From Liolophura sinensis (lineage: Eukaryota > Mollusca > Polyplacophora > Chitonida > Chitonidae), in NCBI RefSeq assembly GCF_032854445.1, contig NC_088296.1:7179435-7243434 (forward strand): a stretch of DNA of 64,000 nucleotides, written 5' to 3'. Below, one piece after another: positions 10,116 to 20,811 of this stretch. The stretch's first letter is position 1, and every line of letters starts with the position of its first letter. Under the pieces are notes generated by a model. The model did no database searches, had not been told where the DNA came from, and worked only from the letters and a program-made list of their open reading frames with translations. A program made the translations under genes and the position numbers.

Positions 10116-11279
10116 GGTAATTAAGTTTATGTCTTCGCGGTATATCATCTGGTATCCAAGTACCCTAATTCTATCAGTATCCAAATCAAACCACCGTGAG
10201 GATATCAGCGGGTAAAAGTAATATCCACGGTCAGTTTGACAGAAAGAAAAGGCACCATTGCTGAAAACAATTTGCACCATAACACGATGTCTGAAAGCCA
10301 ATCGGTTATTGAACTACCTTCATATTGCTGGCAAAATATATCAGAACATTGGACGGCTGGAGTGTACGGAAGTGTAGTCTGTTTGAGCGAGAGAGCGAAG
10401 TTCTCCCCTGGCGGCTGGAAGCCTGATTGCAGAGACGTTGTCGAATTGAATTTTATACCTTTACTTCTTTACATACATTTTGGGATAGAGGTATATTTCA
10501 TATAGGGTTGACTTATTGTTTGCGGGCTCCTGTGCTTTAAGCTATAAAGTATTCAAACTTAAGAATGTTGTTTTTGTGTTCAGAATTTAGGCCTACTGGC
10601 CCAAGACCAACAAGAGGCAAATTCCCACACAAGGGGAGAGGCCGTGCGTGTCTGAAGCCGACGTTGGCTGGTAACTTCGCTCGTCATCTGTCACAGCCCG
10701 ATTCTTCCTTAACCTGGAAGCAGCCAGCGACCAGTCCAAACATTTTCCGTGGCTGTCAGGAGATCAGGCCAACAAGATGTGGACAACAGTCAGAGCAGAC
10801 GACCAGCCGAGTTTACCCACGTGACACGGGTAATGACGTCAACTCAGAGGTCAGGCGTGAGCCGTCGTCGACTCAAGTCAGGTCGGATACTGTGAGATCG
10901 CCTGGGGGAGGGCCAGATCAGATTCAGAGGAAAAGCGTTGGAGAGAGACTTGTTAGCTTTGTCAGGCGACGCTGGAATCAACTGCAGCAAAGTGCCAAAC
11001 GCTTCAATTGTGCTGGAGAGCCTTGAACTTAGCAATAAGTGTCCTCTGCTTGATGGTAGTTATCTTTTTATCTCTTTTTATGTTTGCGTTTGTTCTTAGC
11101 TTTGCTTTTTTATAAAAATAAATTTCCTAAAACATATATAAATTCTTTGATAATTCATAAACAGTTATGAATTTATAGTTATGTATTTAGCAAAGCATAG
11201 TAATGCAATGTATATGCTGGAATGTCTGTGAATAAAGTTAAAAGCTACAACTGAGCAACCGGAGTTGTAATGTATTGTC

Positions 11280-12150
11280 GGGGCGGATGTATTGTCACAG
11301 AAACACCATAGCAGCGATGGCTGACACCAGAGAATTTTTCAGGACGTAAGAGATCGTCCGTGCTCAGGGTAAAGACGCCTGTGCAAAATCGGTGGATTCG
11401 TTTGACACACTTCAGAAACAGACATCAAAAGTTTGACACACCTCAGAAACTTCAGGACAAACAGCCCTAGAAACCGTTCGAATCATTCCACACCATCCCC
11501 ATATAATCCCACAAACCGTATTAAATCGTCAATGGGATATTGGGTTTTGCGCACGTCGCAATGCGTCGTAGACGCCAAAACATGGTCAAGCAAGGTTGCA
11601 GTGGTGCAAACAGGACATCAGACGCCCTGCAAGCTGGTGACAAAATGTACTGTTTAGGGACAAATTGCGTTTTCACCTTTCCCATTCAAATGGGCGTCTA
11701 CGCCAGTGTCGTCGTCCGGGTGAGCCTTACTTTGATGTAGTTGCTGTTGAGAGAAGCGCGGGTCAGTGATGGTGTGGAGAGGTGTCACATTTCGCCACCG
11801 TACTTGTTGTTGGTGACGGTAATTTGAAAGCTGCAGGTTTACCGAGAACAGATCCTTCAGCCCGTTGTCGTTCCTTTCATGCAGCGTCGTGGCCCCGGGA
11901 TGACATTACAACAGAGTAAAGCACATCCATCAGGTGACAGGAGCATTTATGGATGCAAACACCTTTAACGTAGACCCTTGGCCTGCAAATTCACCTGATT
12001 TATAGCATCTATTTAGCAAGTTAATTACGAAATGCACCTGCGCTTGAGACGGCAGCGACGCCAGCTCCAGCATGTTGACGCAATAGCTGGAGACCTAACC
12101 AGGATCTGGGCGGAGATTCCGAAAACATTCCTTGTTCGTCTGGCGAGTTC
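11280..12150 (+). mobile_element. Tc1/mariner-type transposon remnant
   Basis: Broken transposase reading frames. In order: an N-terminal segment (ending ARR, 11430-11580), HSNGRLRQC (11685-11715), GSVMVW (11765-11785), WPANSPDL (11978-12002) and HLRLRRQRRQLQHVDAIAG then IWAEIPKTFLVRL (12032-12145), the usual C-terminal end of Tc1-like transposases. Stops, frameshifts and loss of the FGG part mean it is inactive. A SINE-1 abuts its 3' end. No inverted terminal repeats were identified. The unit-2 copy (41390-42272) is less damaged. Confidence 0.82.
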
Positions 12151-12265
12151 ATTTATTTATTTGTTTATTTGCTTAGTTGGTATTTTACGCCGGAATATTT
12201 CACTTATACGACGGCGGCTAGCATTATGGTGGGAGGAAACCGAGCAGAACCCGGGGGAAATCAAG
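12151..12265 (-). mobile_element. SINE-1, 5'-truncated
   Basis: TTTATTTATTTGTTTATTTG tail then TTTTACGCCGGAATATTTCA and GCATTATGGTGGGAGGAAAC. It stops within the body. Inserted at the end of the Tc1 remnant. Unit-2 copy at about 42273-42385. Confidence 0.8.
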
Positions 12266-12870
12266 GCGACTTCATTGAGACGGAGATACACGGAAACCAT
12301 CGACGCCCGTGTTGACCAAACCCCGTTACTAAGTTTTCCGATCTTCATTTTGACCCTTTCTCCGTCAATGACCTTGAAAATACGTTAGCGACGCGTGACT
12401 CGAATAATCATATCAATGACAATACTTTGTTCTTCAACCATGAATATAAAAAAGACAGTATGCATTCGAAAAAGTGGAAGAACAACACATTTATATCTAC
12501 GTACAATTACTTAGTTGAATGGGTGTATAACTGAATAGCTACCTAAGCCGCGAGAGCCACATTAGTCCCGGCAGATCATCACTACTAAGTACATTTAATG
12601 TACGTGGCCAGACGACTACATTTGTGAGCCGCATGCGGCAATCCATAAACAATTCAAACTGTGTGAATGGCTGAGCAAATGTTGAGCTATGGTAGTAAAA
12701 AAAAACTTTACTGTGGGGTATTTAAGTACCAACTTGCTGGAGTGGTCTTTGATATGCAAATTGCTTCCCATGACTGGTTGTCAAGGGTAGCACCAACCGT
12801 TAAAATCAATTTTTTTTTTAATTGGAATTTATATTTTAGGATTTAGGCCAATGGCCCTAAAGTATTTCAT
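12266..12870 (+). other. intergenic, nothing recognised
   Basis: A short open stretch (about 12330-12530) reads coding-like in both units but matches no family I know. The rest shows no gene or repeat. Confidence 0.3.
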
Positions 12871-13680
12871 GATGGCATTGAGAGTGAGGCTGTCAAACAA
12901 AACATGTATAGAGTTGACTCTTTGTCGAACATCACCTGCACGTGGGGAACAAACCAATTTATTTCTACATTGACCATTGCCATGTCCACACTTTTGGCAT
13001 GAAACGAACCTAGTCGGGTTAGGTAGGTGTGTGGCCATATTGAGATTGACTGAGGACCATAAAGTTTATTAAATATCGATAAGTTCTTGTTAAGTTTGCC
13101 GTTACTGTATTTTTTTTTTTGGATATGTGAATTGCCTGACATTTACAACCCCTTGAGATTTTAGTTCGGAGTACATTTGCTCCAGCCGATTAGTTGAATT
13201 GGACCAGTCCAACCTCCCGCCTTTATCTAAGCAAGGGTCATGTGCAGTGTTGGGCTTGAAAATGTCGCAAGACTAACCTGCCCTCAACTACTGGTATCCC
13301 GTTCTCTCCCATTAAGGGTCGCAACCCACAGCAAACAGGTACTCCATGATCAACATGTAATCCACCACCCGCTAAGATATGGGTCTATTATATTCACATG
13401 GGCCACATCGGGGAACTCTAGGTTAGTCGCCTAGTACGAAAAGGTTGCCCAGAGGCCTGATTTCACCCCGGAGATTTCATTGGAGTAATGCCGCTTGAAT
13501 TCAGTGAGCAACTCTTGTAGCTGTAGCCTAATCTCATCATACTGATTTTAGAAAATCCATCCACCAGTTCTCAACTATTTTTCAAAAAAAATAGCTGATA
13601 ATAACCAAAAGTAATAACACTTACACATAATTTGAACACATGTAATTTTGTAGAAAATTGGTTCTTTGTTGAAATGTGAC

Positions 13681-13872
13681 ACTTGCATATAAAGTTGAAG
13701 GCGATGCGTGCAAACTATTGTTGAGATGTCACAGTGTATAAATGTGAACAAACATACTGAGGGATTTACCTCCCTTGCATAGGTCACGTCCAATTCTCAG
13801 AACTAAGTATTTTCTATGTCAACCTGTTCACTCTGATCAACTTGTGAAGCCAGGTGGTATTTGTGTCGACAG
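13681..13872 (+). promoter_or_regulatory. candidate promoter plus leader exon, module a (unit 1)
   Basis: TATAAAT (13737-13743) is followed about 30 bp later by GGGATTTACCTCCC and then a leader of about 100 bp ending TTGTGTCGACAG/GTAAGT (junction after 13872), a near-ideal splice donor. The same layout recurs in modules b and c, and the donor is kept while surrounding sequence has diverged. An untranslated first exon spliced to the RING exon of gene B (acceptor before 21970) is inferred. Confidence 0.5.
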
Positions 13873-14019
13873 GTAAGTCATTTAAGACGGGGTTGGTGTA
13901 TTTGGGGCGGAACTATTTGTCAATCTAAGGAGTTGTTTTTACTTGATCGTTTTACCAACTGTCAGACAATGCTTAGTTGGACGAGTCGTCCTCACACCTA
14001 CACACTATAAAGAAAACGT

Positions 14020-14205
14020 TCAGCTTAGAGAGAAAAACAGAGCAGAGACGACAGTGCGATAGCTGGCAAATGGTCACACGTCACCGGTGAAATACGAGTC
14101 TTGTTAACTTACCTCAGTCAGGATTTTATTCTAACTGTTGAAGTAAATGCGTATATGGAAGTAAATTGCACGCCCCCTACACCATGGCTAAAGCAGAATT
14201 AGGTA
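14020..14205 (-). repeat. dispersed repeat, inverted copy
   Basis: Reverse-complement match to 2990-3175, including GCCATGGTGT, AGGGGGCGTGCAA, TTAGAATAAAATCCTGACTG and CCATTTGCCAGCTATC. It sits inside the intron-like part of module a, just after the leader-exon donor. Confidence 0.65.
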
Positions 14206-15184
14206 AAAATTGCAGACTGACGACTGGGGCGTGTCTTTTACAGATTCTACCGTTAGCCTGTGTGTGAATCTATAGCACTGTCGATAAACAGTCTGAATAT
14301 TTACGTCAAGGAAAACAACTGGATTGGGTTCAGGTTCATACTGTTTATTTATGTCGGTCTTGTCACTACATGTATATGTACAGAGCGATGGGAGGCCTCT
14401 ATGTTATTAAGTTTCTGAAGCTTTGACATTGAAAGGCCTTATACAGAGTTATGTTGAAGGTCGATTACTGGCGGTGACGTGTCGCCTGTGGTACACAAAG
14501 CCCGAACGTTTTGCCTTGATCATGCATCGGTGTTTATTGTTTACTTAACAATGTTCGGCTGTCCGGTCCAAATATAAAACTGACACCTACATGTATTATA
14601 CTGTCGTCCTGACTGTTCAGCCTGCTACACCTTCCATTATCCGTGAGCGCTGAACGAGGCTGTAATATCTGTTGATAGAGCTTAGCCAGTCAGTGCAGCC
14701 GAACATCTGCATATAGGCTTGCTTATAGATTACCTAGGGCTGTCTTTGCGAAGATATAACTGATGCTGACCTCCTTGTAATGTCACCGTAACAACACTGC
14801 AGACAATATCTTTGACTCCATTATTAAAATGGCCTAGTGTTTACCCCCATATATGGTTGGAAATGTTTTGGATGATTGGAAAAACAACACAGCAGTGATG
14901 TTAACTGTTACATATTAGACGTTACTCGAACGTCCATCTTGATTGACGGTTGGTATACGAATGTTTGTTTCGACGCATAGATTTGCACATTTAGTTTCAA
15001 AAATTATAACACGGGCAACAAAAGTGTAATTTGCTATCAAATATGGCTCCTGAAAATCTGTTTTCAGTTCTCAATTTTCACTGGTTTACCGTAAAAACTT
15101 AGATGAAGTTCTGTTTACAACAAAATATCGATGGTTTTAGATGCAGAAAATCTAAAACCACTTTCAACTGCCCATCTCTTGGTC

Positions 15185-15790
15185 TTATTGAGACAAAGTT
15201 GCAGCTGCCTTTCGATGTAACTCTTGTATTTTCAAAATCATCAAAATATAAGAACCCTCTGTAAAAGATGTATAGCTTTTTGACAAGCTAATAATTTTGA
15301 AGCTAAACAGATAAAAGTTCTGATACATGCATAAATAATAATAAGCGATAAGTTCAATACCTGAGAGGTCTTTTAAAACACCGTATTTCCATGGGGTGTC
15401 GAAGGTCGGTGAGCGTTTTAAGGTCGAAATATATTGATACCACATGTTCATTATTTATTATATCAATGCGATTATAAGTTTAAATGCGACAAACTTTAAA
15501 TCGAATATAAGGATAATCACCTTAAATATTAGACAATAAACTGTTGGTCTCTAAATACCAAACAAGTCTATCGTTTATTTTTCGTTCCATACTCTTAACC
15601 ACGCTGGTAAGAACTACGGGGCGGTAATTAGACGGCTCGCTATGATCCTTACCGGGTTTTGGAACCTGGATAATACACGCCTCCTTCCATGACGGTGGAA
15701 AAAATACCATTAATCCAAATGTCGTGATTAAACAAGTCCAAGAGAGTCTCCAGTGGCTCGGATGACAAATGGGTTAGAAATTTAATAATA
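15185..15790 (-). mobile_element. Jockey-like non-LTR retrotransposon fossil (reverse transcriptase part)
   Basis: On the - strand, 15522-15710 encodes FPPSWKEACI, VPKPGKDHSEPSNYRP and NDRLVWYLETN, the N-terminal reverse transcriptase block of Jockey/I-type LINEs. Downstream 15185-15451 continues with DTPWKYGVLKDL and MYQNF, corresponding to the following conserved blocks, but with deletions. No catalytic YVDD-type motif is visible. It is a 5'- and 3'-truncated fossil. A related part survives in unit 2 at about 46380-47060. Confidence 0.82.
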
Positions 15791-16004
15791 AATATTACCA
15801 TGACCACACGTACTATAAGTTGTTACGATCAGAAATCCAAATAATAAGGCCCACCCTAAGGTAAAGATTAGGAAAAATGAAGTTAGATCATAATGTGGAG
15901 AATTGTTCAGCATTTTTAGATCTGACAGCTAAAGATTCAGGACGTCCAGAAGCAAAACAATGCTATAGCTCCAGGCAAAGCTATTGATAACGGCGCTGGA
16001 GATG

Positions 16005-16270
16005 TTTATTTAGTTTTTTGATTGATGTTTTACGTCGTACACAAGAATATTTCACTTATACTACGGCGGTCAGCATTATGGTAGGAGGAAACCGGGTAAA
16101 TCCTGGTGGAACCCACTACCATCCGCAGGCTGCTGGAAGACCTTCTTACGTCCAAGCCGAGAGGAAGACAGCATACGCTAGACTTGAATTTACAGAAACC
16201 GCATTGGTGAGATCCCCCAGTCATTGATTGCGTCGCGCCGGCACACTATCCACCTCGGCCACGGGGGCCC
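16005..16270 (-). mobile_element. SINE-1, full length
   Basis: Head GGGCCCCCGTGGCCGAGG on the - strand, body with GGTTTCCTCCTACCATAATG, and tail at the left. A short duplication GAGATGTT flanks it (16000-16007 and 16272-16279). The equivalent unit-2 element is at 47183-47446. Confidence 0.87.
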
Positions 16271-17354
16271 TGAGATGTTAAAAAGCGTAGGTCCAGTGAT
16301 GCCTTGATTGAGTGCAGAGACAGATGAAGGCGTAGTATTATTGACAGGTTAGTTTATATATATATTTTTTTACAGACGTTGTTTTAGGTTTACCGTCACC
16401 AACAATCGGCAAGTCAGTGATATCTGAGTGTCAATAAATGTTTTCAGGACAGTGCTCGAGGAAGGGATGAGGCGATGTGCTTCTTGAAAATTTGTATGGT
16501 TTTGAACTTTCAAGGTAATGACCTGTTTCTCTTTTATAAAGAGAGAACAGTCGATAGAGGAGGTCATGTAGACTTCGTCGCAATTTTAACATTTTATTGT
16601 CTTAGTAGAGGCAAACCCTCATGGCCTTCTCCTGCACAACCGAAGCAAAACAGTTTATTTCTACATTGGCCATTACCATGCTCAACTTTGGGCATGTAAA
16701 TCACCTAGACGGATTAGATACGTATAGGTCTACTTGGGCATGTTACCGGCAAATTGAGATTGACAGAGGAAAAGAGGGGTTATTAAATGTCGATAAGTAC
16801 GTACTGAGTTTTCTATCACTGTCACTTTTATGTTGTGAATCGTTTGACATTGACAACCCCTTGTGATTTTAGTTCGGAGGATATCTTCTCTAACCGATTG
16901 GTCAAACTGGGCCAATCCGATCTTCAGTCTCTAACTAAGTAAAAGCCGAAGTGGAGTGTTGGGCTTGAAAATCTCGCATTTAAGGGTTGCAACCGAGGGC
17001 AATCAGGTAGGCCTACTCCTCTATGGCCCCTCATACAGAGATGGGAGATGTGACTCCATTATATTTCACCGAGTTCTCACGGCAGAGCTCTAGGTTACGA
17101 CAAGCTTGCCAAGAAAACTCAGGCCCTTTTCTTTTCACCCCGGAGACCCCACAAGGGTAATGCCGCTTGAATTCAATGGGCAACTATTGTAGATATAGCC
17201 TAATCTCATTATGCTGGTTTCAGAAAATCCATCCGACATTTCTAAGCTATCTTTCCAATGTATTCTGTTTAGAACTAAACGTGATGAATATAAATGATTT
17301 GAACCTATTTACTGAAATAATTTTGTGGGAAAGTGATTGTTTGTTGAAAGGTGA

Positions 17355-17559
17355 CATTCACATATAGGCTTAAAGTTAATGGCGAGCTGCGGAAACCAAT
17401 CTTGAGATGTCACAGAGTATAAACGTGTACAAACATAGGCCTTGTGAGAGATTTACCTCCCCTCCACAGATCACGTGCATTTCTCAGATCTAAGTATTTT
17501 CTATTGAAATCTGCTCAGTTTCACAAAGATCTGAAGTCAAGTTGGATCTGTGTCGACAG
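17355..17559 (+). promoter_or_regulatory. candidate promoter plus leader exon, module b (unit 1)
   Basis: TATAAA (17418-17423) precedes GAGATTTACCTCCCC, an E-box CACGTG (17472-17477), and a leader ending GATCTGTGTCGACAG/GTAAGC (junction after 17559). The layout matches modules a and c. An alternative untranslated first exon for gene B is inferred. Confidence 0.5.
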
Positions 17560-18137
17560 GTAAGCTCTGTAAGACGATTATATGTAGTTTGGATGGAAAC
17601 GATCACTCAGTTTAAGGAGTTGTCTTTACTTGATCATATCACCGACTGTCAGACACAACTCAGTTGGCTTGGTCGTCCATAAATCGACACAATGTAGATA
17701 TACGAATGGGGCGTTTCCTTTATAGACTTTAACATTAGCCATGTCAGCCTGTGTGTGAACATCAAACTGTCGATATTCGCGTATAAATAAAAACGACTGA
17801 TTTTATTCAGGTTCATACTGTTTAACTGTGTCAGTCTTGTCACTATGTATACAGGTCGATATTACCTCATTAATGTGAGGTTCTGAGACTTTGACCTTGA
17901 AAGACATTATGCAGTTATGTTGAAGGTCGATTACTGGCGGTGACGTGCCGCATGTGGCACACAAAGTCTGAATATCTTGCCTAAATGGATCGCTATTTGT
18001 TTACTTACAACGTTCGCCTGTCTGGTCCAAATATAAAAAGTGTGATTGTAAAAAAGTCATGTCAAGGATGTAAGCGTTCTCCTAATCCATGTAGGTCAGC
18101 CCGTCTGTAACGTGATATGCTATATCAGTTGCTCATA

Positions 18138-18393
18138 GGGGCCTCCGTGGCCGAGGGTATTAGCACAACAGAACGGCTCAATGACCATGAAGCCTTCCGC
18201 CAATGCGATCGCTGCGAGTTCAAGTCCAGCTCATGCTGGCTTCCTCTCGGGCCGTATGTGGGAATGTCTGTCAGCATCAAGCGAATGGTCGTTGGCTTCC
18301 CCCAACCCCAGTTTGCTCCTACCATAATGCTGGCCGCTGTCGTATAAGTGAAGTATTCATGACTACGGCATAAATCCAATAAATAAATAAATA
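18138..18393 (+). mobile_element. SINE-1, full length, + orientation
   Basis: GGGGCCTCCGTGGCCGAGGG head with A-box, CGAGTTCAAGTCCAGC as B-box, GCTGGCTTCCTCTCGGGCCG body, and AATAAATAAATAAATA tail. Same insertion in unit 2 (49104-49360). Confidence 0.9.
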
Positions 18394-18844
18394 TTGTTAG
18401 AGGTAAATTGTTATTGATCGTTGGTCTGTGAGCCATCCGATCAGCTGCAGTTAAAACAGTACTCTGCAAATAATGGCCTTTGCGAGGGCCAACATTTTTA
18501 CGGTTATGTGCACATTCTTGAGTTGGGCATAAAAGTAAAATAAATAATTAAAATCTATTGCCCATAATGTGTGTGTACGTAATTGGTGCTAAAAGTAAAT
18601 AGAATCTTAAAATTATGTACAGATGTGCACACATTATTTTCAGCCCTACTATTATGTATAGAGGTGATGTCTTCGTAAGACTGTATATTGGACAGTGTTT
18701 AGACGCAAATCTGCATACAAATATAAATGAATTGAGCTAAACTACTGAATTCATTTTAGGGAAACTCCATGGTAGTTTGTTAAAATATGGTATTCGCATA
18801 TAAAGTTAAAAGGGAACTGTGCTAACCATGGTGGGGATGTCATA

Positions 18845-18974
18845 AATTTATTTATTTATTTGATTGGTGTTTTACGACGTACTCAAGAATATTTCATTAA
18901 TACAACGGCCGTCAGCATAATGGTCGGGGGGAAACCGGGCAGAGTCCGGGGAAAACTCACGACCATCCGCAGGT
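18845..18974 (-). mobile_element. truncated SINE-1 at the promoter of module c
   Basis: TTTATTTATTTATTTGATTG and ACGACGTACTCAAGAATATT, ending at CATCCGCAGG. Flanked by near-identical GGGGATGTCATA and GGGATTGTCATA. In modules a and b this duplicated sequence lies just upstream of the TATA box, so the SINE landed directly beside the promoter core. Present in both units. Confidence 0.82.
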
Positions 18975-19126
18975 TGGGATTGTCATAGAGTGTAAAAGTG
19001 TAAAAGTATACTGAGGGATTTACCTCCCCTACTCAGATGACGTGTATTTCTCCGAACCAAGTATTTTCTATTTCACTTTGCGCAGTTTTATCAAGTAGAG
19101 AAGCACGGTGGGGATTGTGTCGACAG
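18975..19126 (+). promoter_or_regulatory. candidate promoter plus leader exon, module c (unit 1)
   Basis: GAGGGATTTACCTCCCC and a leader ending GATTGTGTCGACAG/GTAAGT (junction after 19126) match modules a and b. The TATA position reads GTGTAAAAGTGTAAAAGTAT, so the box is degraded or replaced. The SINE at 18845-18974 sits immediately upstream. Confidence 0.45.
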
Positions 19127-20811
19127 GTAAGTCCAGTGAGATATGGTACGTCTATGTTTATGACGGGATGTTTCTATGAGGTGACGGAATTGTCTTATTT
19201 GATCGTGTGCCCGACTCTCAGACAGTATTTAATTGGTCTGAACGTCCTCAAATGGACACGAAGTCGATGTACGACTGGGGTCGTGTCTTTATATAGACTC
19301 TACTCTCGGCTTGTGTGTGAACCTCTGATATCGTCTATAAACACCCGGAATATTTTCTTCTGAAGGAAGCGACTGATTTAATTGTGTTCAAGTTCATACT
19401 GTCTAATTATGTTGATCTTCGCACTATATCCAGGACGATAGTACGTTTTAATGTACTTTTCTGAAGCTTTGACCTTGAGAGGCTATGTGTCTGGTTTTGC
19501 TGAAAGTCGTTGGTTGCCGGCGACGAGCTGTCTGAGGCTGGGCCTACATACATATTAATAGCCACAACAACCGACCTATATGGATCGCTGTTTGTTAACT
19601 TATAAGGTTTGCCTCTATACTTGAAATATAAAATCTTTAATAGTTAAAAATTTCTAGTTAGGATATATATGTCCTCCGTTTGAAGTGTTTGGTTTGATCT
19701 TGGATCTTCCCACTTCAGGGCGGGCTTAAACAGAAGGGGTGTATTACACTGTATGAGTAAATCGAATCTGAATATTATGTACTGAATTGCACAAAGGATT
19801 TTCAGTGTTGCAGAACTGGAAGGCTACATGTATTATTAACTTCTCACTCAGCAAGCCTTACATCCTCGCGCATTGATCACCAATAATGGGGTGTTATATG
19901 ACACAGCTTAACCAGTCAGGATAGCCGTATACTGCACCTAGGTCGACTTATACATTGGCTCGAGCTGTCTGTATGAAGGTATCGCTGACGCTGACCTACT
20001 TCTACAGTCTACCTGAGGTTACATATCTCCAATCCACGCTTTTAGGTTCTCTTTAAACTGTCCCTGTCATAACACTGTATCTAACTGGACGTGTACTTCA
20101 CACTTCTACAGTGGAGCGAAGTCAGCATTTACGGTTTAAACATTTTGTTTGACCAGTGGTGATCGGAGGGTGTAGCAGCTCTGCTGTAGTCTGTACTTCT
20201 GTGGTTCCTGACAACAACTAATCAAACACTGGGAGCTGGAAGACTTTGACCTTAATTCATATCCCTCTTTAATCTAAGTAAGACATGTTCGTGTTAATCA
20301 TCACTATTAGAAATGTGATCTTTATTATATCTCTTTAATTATTTATTATAATTCTGTAGATAGAGCTGTTCCAAATGTTTTGCCCTATTATCATATGTAT
20401 ATAGAATCAAGTTACCTTCATAACCAAGGCAGTCCACAGGCTTGGCCAAATTATCATACTGAGTCAAGTCCCGACATTGGGGCTGAAGAAGATTTCGCAC
20501 TGACTCTCTGTAAATCTACTTTTAAACCGCGACAGGTTCGTTTTTACACACGAATCTGTTCATTATCTGGATGGGAGCTATATGTCTATCGAACATCAGT
20601 ATTAAACACATCTGCCCAAACTGGCTTGACCAGACCTTTGTCCAAACAGTCTCTCGTGCGCAATAAAAGGTAGAATCGCTATATTTCTAACTGACCAGAA
20701 TGGATTCCTTTTCAGAAAAGTGATTTGCGCACACTCTCCTCATACATGAATAGGCACTTAAATGCTTCTTAAATGAAAATTGGAGAATAGTGACAAAAAA
20801 GTAACGTATAT

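Larger units (their letters stand above)
9475..10132 (-). mobile_element. two-SINE composite insertion with one shared 17-bp target duplication
   Basis: GGTAATTAAGTTTATGT is found exactly at 9475-9491 and 10116-10132. Between them lie SINE-1 (9506-9757) and SINE-2 (9797-10115), both on the - strand, joined by a CATA/CATCCA-rich linker. The shared outer duplication suggests one retrotransposition of a SINE dimer, or insertion of one SINE into the tail of another. Present identically placed in unit 2 (about 39547-40241). Confidence 0.8.
7140..11035 (+). pseudogene. decayed gene of unknown family, copy 1
   Basis: A series of coding-looking segments in changing frames. A start-like segment MMARKDEMAEYKKLEKPRE begins near 7140. 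A segment behind a strong acceptor (TTTGTTCTTCAG, ending 8111) codes to a stop at 8440 (LDIDVKDCPDAKLL, SGFWSDNTSSYEG). Others are 8773-9180 (NHVERIMEKQKPETEAMFF), 9187-9483, and 10576-11026 behind TTTGTGTTCAG (RPTGPRPTRGKFP, VSFVRRRWNQLQQ). Unit 2 (36797-41100) has the same segments and mostly the same breaks, so the damage predates duplication, or these are exons of a fast-evolving gene. I do not recognise the product. A two-SINE insertion splits it at 9492-10115. The - strand is not supported as coding. Confidence 0.4.
12870..14900 (+). repeat. promoter-module repeat, copy a (unit 1)
   Basis: First of three diverged copies within one unit (b 16620-18740, c 18740-20810). Shared landmarks in order: AACCAATTTATTTCTACATTG, GATTTTAGTTCGGAG, GTGTTGGGCTTGAAAAT, a SINE-like GTTAGTCGCC...CACCCCGGAG tail, AATGCCGCTTGAATTCA, a TATA-like box, GGGATTTACCTCCC, a GTCGACAG splice donor, GTCGATTACTGGCGGTGACG, and TCCAAATATAAAA. 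This copy also carries an inverted dispersed repeat at about 14020-14205. Confidence 0.7.
16620..18740 (+). repeat. promoter-module repeat, copy b (unit 1)
   Basis: Second copy of the module defined at 12870-14900, with the same landmarks in the same order. A full-length SINE-1 (18138-18393) lies in its 3' part. It lacks the inverted dispersed repeat of copy a. Confidence 0.7.
18740..20810 (+). repeat. promoter-module repeat, copy c (unit 1)
   Basis: Third copy of the module. It begins near CATATAAAGTTAAAAGGG and runs through the leader exon, the GGTTCAAGTTCATACTG and TGAAGCTTTGACCTTGA landmarks, to CTATATTTCTAACTGACCAG near 20690. Unit 2 lacks about 800 bp of this copy (counterpart of roughly 19660-20455). 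Confidence 0.65.

Noticed and set aside
18138-18215. tRNA-like sequence with A and B boxes
   Set aside because: It is the head of a SINE-1 with body and A-rich tail; no cloverleaf with an intact acceptor stem was seen.
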